DNA of 64,000 nucleotides from Lanius collurio (Eukaryota; Chordata; Aves; Passeriformes; Laniidae): positions 8,067,540-8,131,539 of the forward strand of contig JACBWW010000028.1 in the NCBI GenBank assembly GCA_020086605.1, in the 5' to 3' direction. The notes beneath the pieces are model-generated. The model was not told where the DNA came from. It searched no databases and saw only the letters and a program-made list of their open reading frames with translations. The translations under genes were made by a program, and so were the position numbers. Positions 26,846 through 36,100 of the stretch are shown here, piece by piece; within the stretch, counting starts at the first letter, position 1; every line of letters begins with the position of its first letter.

Positions 26846-26997
26846 CTTTTTTTCTCTTGGTACTGGAACTGTTTAAGTGTGAACCTGTTTTTTGCCTCGC
26901 AGCTATCTAGTTTTCCTCAATATTTTCTTATTTTGTTTTCCTTACAAAATAATAGATATTTTAGATGCTTGACGCTCAGTTGTGTCAAACCGCAACA

Positions 26998-27002
26998 CTG
27001 GC
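26998..27002. repeat. Target-site duplication, right copy (ctggc)
   Basis: Directly follows the CAACA end of the long solo LTR and matches the five bases at 25619-25623. Confidence 0.8.
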
Positions 27003-27960
27003 ATGTCATTAAAAGTGGTCTGAAAATACGAACATTCCTCAGGGAAAAAATTCTCCACAGCAAATATATCCCTACTTCTATTCAAAATTATTTACAAATT
27101 TGTCCTTGATTTTTTAAGTCTTCAAAATTTGTTTATGTTCTCTTAAGAGGCATTCTCAGTTTCTGTATACATGGCAAGCAACCACTATTTTGTTGGTAAT
27201 GTGGAGTCCCAATCTACAACAACTTATTTTTATTATCTGGAAATGCTTGAGAATACAAGACACCATCCATACTGATTTCAAACTGGCAGACGATTTAACA
27301 CGCACACAGTGAGCTTCAGCAAATAAACAATACTTCATTACTACCAATTTTACTGAGGATGTTGCTACTTCTTTTAAATACCTTAATTTTGTTAATAGCT
27401 AAAGTCAACAGTCTTCTCAGAACTTTGAGTTAAAAAAAAAAAAAATTAATTATACATTTACTTAAATATAGTAACCGGCAGGTAAATTCTTGACTGTCTC
27501 TAATTGACTGGCTATCTTTCTCTTTGACTACATTAAAATTTGTAGATATACATATATCCAAAAATATTTTCTGGGTTTTGTCATCCTAAAGAAAAGATCA
27601 TGTTTCACACCCTTCTTATAGTTGCCATATATTCTTTCTTTCCAATACATCACATACTATTGCTTCTATTGAGGAGAATCAGGCTCAAAAAACACATAAA
27701 AACATGTAATGAGGGAGCTGGATTTTAGTCTATTGCTACCAATTGATCCCTCTAAGCAAATAAATATACTTCTGTCTTACTTGTACTTCATTCATATTGC
27801 TACTACTTGAATAACAATCTTAAGCGACAGCTAGTCAATTATTCAACATCTTATGTTAAATGAAACACTTTTACTGAGCTAGATACCTTCCATAAGACAA
27901 AATGGGACATCAAGGGATATTTACAAGATCTTAATTTCCCATAAAATAAAGGGATATCAA
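27003..27960. other. AT-rich unique DNA, nothing recognised
   Basis: No coding or repeat family is recognised. A run of 13 A lies near 27433-27445. Confidence 0.5.
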
Positions 27961-27964
27961 TAGA

Positions 27965-28157
27965 AGTCTCTTCACAAAATGGGTGGCTAAGCATTGAAAG
28001 GGGTTATCCAAGGCAGAGGTGGAGTCACATCCCTATAGATGTTCAAGAAATGGCTGGACTTGGTGCCACAGTTTAGTTAACAAGATGGTGATCAGATAAA
28101 AGTTGGACTCGAGGATCTCAGAGGTCTTTACCAAACTAAAGGATTCTGTGAATGCTA
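27965..28157 (+). repeat. CR1 LINE 3' end
   Basis: Typical CR1 tail landmarks appear in order: 'ggcagaggtggagtcacatc', 'atgttcaagaaatggctgga', 'cttggtgcca' followed by 'cagtttagttaacaagatgg', 'ttggactcgaggatctcaga' with 'ggtctttacc', then 'aaaggattctgtgaatgct' at the end. The copy is 5'-truncated and about 190 bp long. Its end abuts the minus-strand ORF at 28158-28685. Confidence 0.85.
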
Positions 28158-28745
28158 CTACAACCAAAGTTCAACTCCATTACCTCCTGAAAGACCCTCG
28201 AGAGCTTTCAGGAAGATACAAGCGGAAGATTGGTGAGAACAGGTCTCTCTGCTGCCTGATTCCCTCAGGCCATTACAGCCACCACACAATGCACTGCCTT
28301 CCACATCTTCTCTGTAAACCTCGAGCATAATAGCACCTAATCCCATCCTGACCAGCAGCAGGGTCAGTTTAACCTTGCACGCAGCAATCTCAGAGGCAGA
28401 CAACATGCCTAAAATTATCACAACTGGTACAAAAATTATAGTTTTGCCAAACTCATAGAAATATGAGGCAATCTCACTTATCATATCACAAACTGAAATG
28501 TAGCCAAGAAAATAATTATTTTTGAAAACCACAAGGGTTTCCATAACTACTTTGTTACTACTGTTATACAACCTTTCATAATAATCAGGGTCTGCAACAA
28601 CAGTCATTACCAAGCCAAGGAGCATTGAGAAAACCAGATTATTTTGAACAAGACAGCCCACTGCCTTGTAAAATGTAGGTGGCATAGCAATACACCACCA
28701 TCGTCTCTGCTGCTCAAACAGAAAAGAAGCCCACTATGCTTCATA
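28158..28745 (-). other. Unidentified ORF with membrane-protein-like segments; possible exon or pseudogene
   Basis: The minus-strand ORF from the ATG at 28685 has 175 codons. The frame stays open upstream for about 17 more codons to a stop near 28737. The first 120 residues look protein-like: a hydrophobic stretch at residues 13-31 (NNLVFSMLLGLVMTVVA region), a possible N-glycosylation site NSS near residue 42, a Tyr/Phe-rich middle, and a second hydrophobic stretch at about residues 85-100 (TIIFVPVVIILGML). After about residue 125 the sequence loses this character. A pyrimidine-rich tract ending in CAG (minus strand, near 28715-28730) could be a splice acceptor. I do not recognise the family. 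It could be a terminal exon, a pseudogene or chance. Its 3' end meets a CR1 tail. Confidence 0.2.
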
Positions 28746-31230
28746 AGCATCAGGATTTTCATAAATAAAACTGCTTTAAATTCAACAAGGAATAAGTTTT
28801 CTCTACTGTGCTCCCTATATTAACTGCTTTATGATGAATCTTGAAAAGTGCTTCTCATTTTAACCCAAGTATAATACAGGGTCTGGCTAGCAAATGAGGT
28901 TATATTTCATAACCATAAAAACTCTTAAGAAATCACATTCTGAAAGCATTTGAAATATAAACATGTGAGTGCAACACAATCCTCCTAAGCCTTTGAATAA
29001 TTTGAAAGCTTTATCTTTGTACGTAGTTGCAAGGTTGCATAGCAGGGGTAGCATTTAGGAAATTAATTGAAAGTGTTCAAGAAACTGAATATTTTTAAAT
29101 ATTATTGTGTTTTCACCTGAGATTGATGACACAGAACCCAAACAAGCAGCTGCATTCCAGTTCCGGAACAAGACATACCCGGGAACAAAAAGCCAAGATG
29201 TCTTTTTTGTCTTTCCCCAGATGCTGATCAGAACATCTAACTATCAACTTGAAGCTGTCTGCCTAGAGTGTATATTTCAGTGACAAAAGAAGTTCTTAAT
29301 TTTCTTTCTCTATTTCATTGCTTCGACAGTGATTTACAAGCACAGTGGAACATTAGGTCTTGTTCACAGGAACACCACTCTGTTGAATCATAGCAGCATT
29401 TTCTAAAGTAATACTGGAAAACACTAATTTTCTAAAAGTGGAAATCTGCAAGTAGCAGCTGTGTTTCTTGTTCACTATAAACCTCTCATATATATAATTA
29501 CATTATTTATCATGATTGATTCCACATCTCCCAAAATTTATATAATACATGTTAATAGAAAGAACAAATTAGAAAAGCAAAGAATCCATATTTTAGCATT
29601 GCTGTTTACTTTATCTACAGTGCTTTAGATTTCCTTCTGACTCCTAATGGATTTCATCATTTGCTTGGATGTACAAGGAACTGACACCCAATGAGCTCCT
29701 GTGAGTCCATATTTCCATACAGTTTACTTGAAGTGCTAGAAATTAATTTTAAGGTATTTCAGAAAACTCCTGCAGTGTTAACAAGCAACACCATTTAGCA
29801 TGAATTGGCACAGTAATAGTAAAAAAATTTTCATCTATGATTCAATATTTTACTATGGTAAAATAACCTGGGGCTTACAACCTGATGGAGCAGGATCACA
29901 TGTCACTCTCTTCTGTTGTGGCTCACGAAGTAAATTTCAAATGCAACTCAAATATATTTCTAGACTCCTAGGCCAACAGTAAGACTGTTCTTTTACCAAC
30001 TTTCCCATAATTTCCTTTCCTCTCAGAAAAAGAAACAGAACTCTCTGGCAGTGGAGGCCAGATCTCTAGCATCATTATGATAGTGAGCAATCTACTGTCT
30101 CTCTCCAACATCAGGGACAGCACTGTAAAAGATGGCTTGGGGGATGCAAAGACAGCAGCCTAAAACAAGGTATGGTCTGAGATACTAAGGAAAGGCCATG
30201 CAATGTAATTTTAGATTTTTAGCACATTGAAGTTGTAACACATTACATTATTCTTTCCTTTTAAACTACCTCCGTAAGAACCCCACCTCTGTAGTCATTA
30301 CAAAAGCTTAGCATTTTGTGCTTGAAAAACCATTTCCTCCCATCTGTTTCAAATTCGTTTCTCACTAATTTCCATTTCTGATAATTTGTCATATTTAAAG
30401 TGGGCCATCACTATAGATTAAGATGGAATATATTCAGCAATTAGTGGGCCACAAAGAAACTGCCTGCTCCATATTAGTTTCGAAGGTTTTTTGACAACAC
30501 TCTTCTATAAATGCTCACTGTGATGGTTTAATCTGTTTGTATTAGACATAAATTTGAATTACCTCAGTATCAAAAGTCAGGTCCTCATCACAACTAAATT
30601 TCAGCAGTATTTTCCTTCAGTAATGGATCAAATTGGGAATACAGAACTGAATTTCAGATTTGGCCAGTAAATCTCAGGTTATTTGTTCCAGCTGCCTAAA
30701 ATATATGATTCTCAGACAGTAATACTGACCTAGACATTTTTTCACATGTGTATTCTATGAGCCTCAGAGCACAGTAAAATTTTACTTATTTACAGGATTT
30801 CATTTCCAGCAGACACAGTAAGTCTATTTTGCTCTTCCTGACCACAGATGCCTTCTTTTATTTTCAACTTGCCCCCCTTTCAGTCAATTTATTAAATCTT
30901 GGCTTCTTACTAATTCAAAATCAAAAGTTTCCACTACCATTGTATCACTGTGTCTCTTGTATTGATCCAGGAGAGAAGGTATCAAAATCAAGGAAGAAGG
31001 TAGTAGTAGCTACCATTAAAATAAACAACTATATATATTTATCGATATCATATATTGATGTAACTGGGTACCTCAAATGTATAAACATTATATATTGAGT
31101 TATACAACTAGCTATAGCTGTTTTTATCATTCGTTATCATTCATCCAGTGTTAATATTTGGGAAATTGGATCAAAAAGGCCTTTTGAGTATGCAATTCCT
31201 TTTCATTAAATTGAAAATTGTATAACTACC
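28746..31230. other. AT-rich unique DNA, nothing recognised
   Basis: Short ORFs only. No repeat family or RNA gene is recognised. The right part (30829-31130) is T- and TA-rich. Confidence 0.5.
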
Positions 31231-31474
31231 TGTTGGGATACCTCGACCAAAGTCCTGCTGGGGGGGCCTTGGACGTACGGGTTTGTCCCTGTCTCTGCTC
31301 CCATGTCACGTGTGCCCCACACCTGTTCCTGATTGGGTGGTTTGTGTGCCTGGGCCTGGGAAGAGCTCAGGGTCCCATGACTGGAAGAGTCTGCCTGGGA
31401 ACTCCATCCATGCAGCTTGAAAAATAAATATCTCTGAACATCCATCAAATATCGCTTCATATTTCCTTCCAACG
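31231..31474 (+). mobile_element. Probable short solo LTR (about 245 bp)
   Basis: The segment starts TGTTGGGATACC and ends in CCAACG, so the ends form a short inverted repeat (TGTTGG/CCAACG, one base off). It is richer in GC than its AT-rich surroundings and contains an AATAAA at about 31424-31429, some 45 bp before the 3' end, as in the R-U5 part of an LTR. I see no clean target duplication, and the final CG rather than CA suggests mutation or a slightly misplaced end. ORFs at 31206-31488 lie within it. Confidence 0.5.
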
Positions 31475-31607
31475 TTTATCGCTGTCATGTGGTAAATGGT
31501 TACATGTGGTAACTATTCCCCATTACAACAACTACCTTTTTTAATATTTTATTTTATACAGTCAAATTCTCAAGATACTTCTCCTACAGTTCTTTCTGAA
31601 AGTAAAT

Positions 31608-31712
31608 TCTCTAAAGAGTGGCTGAGGGAGCTGGAGTTGTTTATCCTGAAGAAAATGAGGTTCAGGGGAGAGACCTCATTACTCTAACCACCTACTACTA
31701 TCATTTTCAAAT
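31608..31712 (+). repeat. CR1 LINE fragment
   Basis: The run 'gagtggctgagggagctgga', then 'gttgtttatcctgaagaaaa', 'tgaggttcaggggagagacc' and 'tcattactctaaccacctac' follows the CR1 segment that reads roughly 'agctgggcttgtttagcctggagaa... aggggagacctcattgctct'. About 100 bp remain. Confidence 0.75.
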
Positions 31713-31847
31713 AACCTAACTCTGTCAAAATCAACTCCTGTGAAAGTACACAGGTAGACAACCCATCTCTGCACTCAGGGATATCTCCTAACTGATCCAA
31801 ATTCTTTGGAATAAATTCAAGAACATGAGCCTTGCAAAGGCACCCTA

Positions 31848-31948
31848 TCTAAATTTGCTGATTGTAGTAAATCAGGAGGAGTTTCTGTCTTGCTCAATGA
31901 TAGAAAGGCCCTGCAGAGAGACCTACAAAAATTAAGGAGATGGGAAAT
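31848..31948 (+). repeat. CR1 LINE, 5' part of a copy split by an insertion
   Basis: 'aaatttgctgattgtagtaa' matches the CR1 'tttgctgatgacac' motif of the reverse transcriptase region. 'aaaggccctgcagagagacc' and 'aaggagatggg' match the sequence that leads into 'gatgggcaatcaccaac'. The expected continuation is not here but at 32315, after a 366-bp insertion. The frame is broken. Confidence 0.75.
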
Positions 31949-32314
31949 TGTGGTGGTTGATTGACCAGTAGTACAAAAGACAGAGAGGGCTCTTGGTAAG
32001 AAAGTCTCTGGTGCCAAAGACTTAGCAGTTATGGTGAAGGAAAGAAGCCTCTTCCAGTATGCCTTGTTTGGTTATGGTAATGTACCCCAGTTCTGATTCC
32101 CTGGTGATGGCCATACCCCTGTACTTAAGCTCCATCTGTCACGTGCTCGGGGTCATTTGCCTCTGTAAACCTTCACAAATTGTAGCGATAAACTGCTTTC
32201 TGCGTAACTCTATGTACAGACCCTTCTCGACTCCTTGCTGTTGGCTGCTGGAGCCATCCCTGCATCTGTGTGCTCCGGCATGTGAGCCACAGGTCTGGAG
32301 GAGGCTCAATAATA
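31949..32314 (+). mobile_element. LTR-like insertion inside a CR1 copy
   Basis: CR1 sequence stops at 'gatgggaaat' (31948) and resumes with 'ggcaatcaccaactatatga' (32315). The 366 bp between are foreign to CR1. They begin TGTGGTGGTTGATT, carry 'tgtacttaagctcc' (TATA-like) and 'gcgataaactgctttctgcg' (GATAAA, a plausible poly(A) signal followed by a T/C-rich tract), and are GC-richer than the surroundings, as an LTR would be. Flanking 'ggaaat' and 'ggcaat' look like a 6-bp target duplication with one change. The 3' end does not finish in CA, so either it is mutated or the limit is a few bases off. Confidence 0.55.
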
Positions 32315-33108
32315 GGCAATCACCAACTATATGAATTTTAGCAAGGGCAAGTGCCAGATTCTGCATCTGGGACAGGGCAGCTCTGCATGTACTGACAGGC
32401 TGGGGAATGTGAGGCTGGAGAGCAGAGCCATGGAAAGTGACCTGGGGGTCCTGGTGAATGTCAAGCTGAACATGAGCCAGCAGTGCCCTGGCAGCCAGGA
32501 GAGCCACCCGTGTCCTGGGGTGCCTCAGGCCCAGCATCACCAGCCGGGCAAAGGAGGAGATTGTCCCGCTCTGCTCTGCACTGGGGCGGCCTCACCTCGA
32601 GTGCTGGGGGCAGGTCTGGGTGCCAGAGCACAGAAAAGCCATTGAGCTGTTAGAGAGTGTCCAAAGGAGGGCACGGGGATGGGGAAGGGCCCTGAGGGGA
32701 AGCCGTGTGAGGAGTGGCTGAGGGCACTTGGTCTGTTCAGCCTGGAGGAGACTGAGGGGAGACCTCACTGCAGTTACAGCTTCCTTGTGAGGGGAAGAGG
32801 AGGGGCAGGCACTGATCTCTGTGGTGACAGTGACAGGACCCGAGGGAATGGTCTGAAGTCATGTCAGGGGAGGCCTAAGCTGGATATTAGAAGAAAGGTT
32901 CTTCACCCAGAGGGTGGTTGGGCAATGGAACAAGCTCCCCAAAGAAATGGTCATAGCACCAAACCTGACAGAGTTCAAGAAGCTTTTGGACAGTGCTATT
33001 GGGCACATGGTGTGACTCTTGGACTTGTCCTGCTCAGAAGCATCAGTTGAATTTTTATGATCATTGTGGGTTCTTTCCAATTCATTTTAATGCATGATTC
33101 TATGATTG
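32315..33108 (+). repeat. CR1 LINE, 3' part of the split copy
   Basis: The copy continues the fragment at 31848-31948 through the end of ORF2 to the CR1 3' end, closing with 'atgcatgattctatgattga'. Landmarks include 'gcaagggcaagtgccagatt', 'ctgaacatgagccagcagtg', the 'gtgaggagtggctgagggca' region and 'gttcttcacccagagggtgg'. The ORFs at 32331-32645 and 32679-33050 lie in shifted CR1 frames and are not genes. Bases 32559-32785 are identical to the reverse complement of 61661-61887, although the two copies differ clearly outside that block. Confidence 0.9.
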
Positions 33109-36100
33109 ATTGATATTTCCAGCCCCACAGACACTACAATATCTAGTCTGAGATATACTAAAGACACCTTGATACCAAAATAAACAATATAGAAAAAGGA
33201 ACAAATTTTTAGCCATAGATTAAATTGAAAACCATCCCAGTCATGATTCCATTGAATGATTGTAGACAGCTGGGAACATAGCCACACTGCGTATTTTGGT
33301 TGTGTTTGTTAATCAAAAAACATTGACAGACCTTAAATTTTACTCTGTGAAGCTGACCATGGGAGGCAGTTTGCCTTATCCAGACACTTGAAAAGGCAAA
33401 GTGATTGCCACTTATGAACAGAGCCAAAGACATCTTAGTCAGGTTCCATTATGTGTAAAATCAGTGGAGCTGCATTACAATCACTTTGCAGTTCTGTTTA
33501 TTCACTTGGGCTTGGAAACAGTTCTTGTTTATAGAAGATCTGTATCCATAGTATTTTAAAGAGCTTTAGAGGTCTCACAATGTGTGATACACAAGCTGGA
33601 AGGGAATGCAATTCTTGCACACAACAAAATGTGTGAGATCCTGAGTTGTCTTCTCAAGTGCAGACAGGAAGTACTGTCAAGGTCAATGCAGCAGAGCACT
33701 AGCCTGACACAAAGCAGAGTGAGGGGCTGTTCTGTGTACAAGAGGACTCATTTGGTTCAAGGCTCTGCTCATTTTCTCAGCATGTACAGGATGGGGTTTA
33801 TAGTCCCTCAGACCACTGCCAGCCAGGGCTCCTACAAGCATAAAGCTGCCATTGTTTCGAACTCACTTATGTATAACTAACCATAAACATATGTCAAGGT
33901 GCTGTTATTATATAAAAATACAATATATGAACAAACAGCTAGATAATCAGAACAGCAATCAAGCTGTATTCAAAATACTTAATTACATAAAAAATTTTAT
34001 TGTGAATATTTACAAGATGACCTGTTTAATAACCACCACTTAATGATTATCAGAAAATTAGATATGGAAAATACAGCTCAGTAAGCGCCTGAAACATGGT
34101 AGTTTCCTCTTAGGACTTAACTGTTAAAAGTCAAACACTGTTTTACACTGTTGAAAGTCAAAAATTCAGGAAGATATAGGAGAGCTGAGCTTCAGTCCCA
34201 CCCAGAAAAACAAAAGAAGTGACCAGCTGTTGACCATAATTAAAGCATGTAATCCACATTTATTGCCTTTTTATGTCTTTTGAAGAAGATGATACTCACA
34301 TTACTGGTTTTCTTCAAATAACGGATTTTCCAGTTATTTAGTATAATAAAGATCTAATTTTTTCAGCTTTCTGCCTTAAAAACTCACAGTGGTCTACATA
34401 TATATGCACTTTTACCTGTTCAGACATCAATATGTCTGAGTCGAGTGCTGTAGCCTGAAGGGAGAATCACATTTAGACAAAGACACAAAAAGAAAACGAA
34501 AGTCACTTTTATAAGGTTACCTGCATCTATTTTTGTTGATGTGAGATGTATACTGGAATGGAATTTGACCACTTTTGGTCACTAAAAACAACCTGGGACA
34601 GAGAGAGCTTCCTTGACAACTGGAAGCACAACTTCATGGATTGCAGCAAATAGGGACTATACAATGTCCAGGAAACAAAATAGTTTTGCCTAAATTACCT
34701 TAAAAACGTCTTCAATTGCAACCACGAAGAACAGCTCAGAAAATGTTGGACCAGTGCAATGTCTAACCATTACTGAAATTGATGCAAATACTGCATTTTT
34801 CGTTATGACTCCCTTAATCTACTGGTAAGCAGCATCCAGGAGGACTAAACCTACTTCAAGAAACCTGAATATGATATCTTAACTTCATGCATAGACTTTG
34901 AGTGTTTTCAATAAAAGATGTAACTGAAGACATCTAAAAGCTGTTATCTTTTACTAAACAACTCCCCTGTGCTCATCCTCATTACCTCTGACTGCAAATG
35001 TAAAGTGCAAAGAAGAAATAACAGAAAAATAAAAACACATATAATTTTTAAAACAATGTGGTGTTTAAATACCTCTCATTGGGTAAATTTTCAAAGCAAT
35101 GTGCAAGATGAAAAAATCCAGTGCTTCTTGAAAACATTTTTCATCTCCAGTTCTTAAGGAATACTGCAGCACTAAATTCTCAGAGCAGATGTCTTTGCCA
35201 ACTAGAGCTAACAGCAATGTCATATCTAGGCACAGCATTAAAGACTACAGCTCTTCTAATTAATACTGACTATTTAACCTAAAAGCTAGCAGCACTTAAG
35301 ACAGATTTCAGCCACATCTACTAGGTTAAACACACATATGTTCTGGTATCACAGTCTGTGCTCTTTCCTGAGAGAGGAAACAGGAGTGACTGGAAAAACG
35401 TAAATCAGAAATGGGTTTATGGAGCTATCCTGCACACAAACTAGCTATTATCTGTTCACAAGCCCCAAGACACATTTACCTAACAGACTAATATTTTCAA
35501 AATCTCACTGTCAAGACAGTGTCAAGACAAGCACCATTTGTCTACTGCCCAGAACATACCTTCCTCTTCTACTCTGTCCCCCAAAATCCCTATTTAGAAC
35601 TTATTGCTTGTGAATGTCTCTTCCCAAGGGGATTGTACTCTTATCTCATTATGTCTTATGTCTTATGATTCAAACAGAAAAAATCCCAGTTGATTCCTGA
35701 ACTATTTCTTAAACAGGAATTAAATCCATCTGTTTGAATTACCTGAACAAATAAGAATGCCTTGTTTGTACACACTACGTTGCAAACAACAATTGTGAGG
35801 AAGAGGGGAAACATTATTTCCTTTTACAATATTGATGGAAAACTCTGTCTCAGACAGTAGGTATTGCTGTCCTTCAGCAGTGATGGGATCAACCATCAAA
35901 GTCTTTTGGAGAGAGTTAAATAAAGTGCCGCAGTGATTTCTCTCTGAAATAGTGACCTAGGTATGCTACCTGCATTATAGCAGCTCTTTTTCCTTTCAGG
36001 ACTGAAATTACCCTTGCACAAATATTTCTGTGGCAGAAAAATCATTGTGAACTTCAGAGTCAGGCAGAAAGTCTGAATGAAAAATATCTCTATTAAATCA

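Larger units (their letters stand above)
25624..26997 (+). mobile_element. Long solo LTR (about 1.37 kb) with perfect 5-bp target duplication
   Basis: The element begins TGTAGTGGGTTGA and ends with a segment whose reverse complement begins TGTTGCGGTTTGA, so the ends are imperfect inverted repeats with TG...CA termini. The same five bases, 'ctggc', flank it on both sides (25619-25623 and 26998-27002). An AATAAA signal lies at 26840-26845, followed by a T-rich stretch near the 3' end, as expected for a plus-oriented LTR. The 5' half is GC-rich (about 25690-26290) and holds a 20-bp tandem repeat. A 5-bp duplication fits avian ERVL-type elements. No internal retroviral sequence remains. All ORFs here (25580-26299 on both strands, 26807-27109) lie largely within the LTR and should not be called genes. 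Confidence 0.85.

Noticed and set aside
32331..33050. Plus-strand ORFs of 104 and 123 codons whose products recur at 61585-62019 on the minus strand, as a conserved gene pair
   Set aside because: Both lie in CR1 LINE sequence in frames other than ORF2. The shared peptides only reflect the near-identical nucleotide block.
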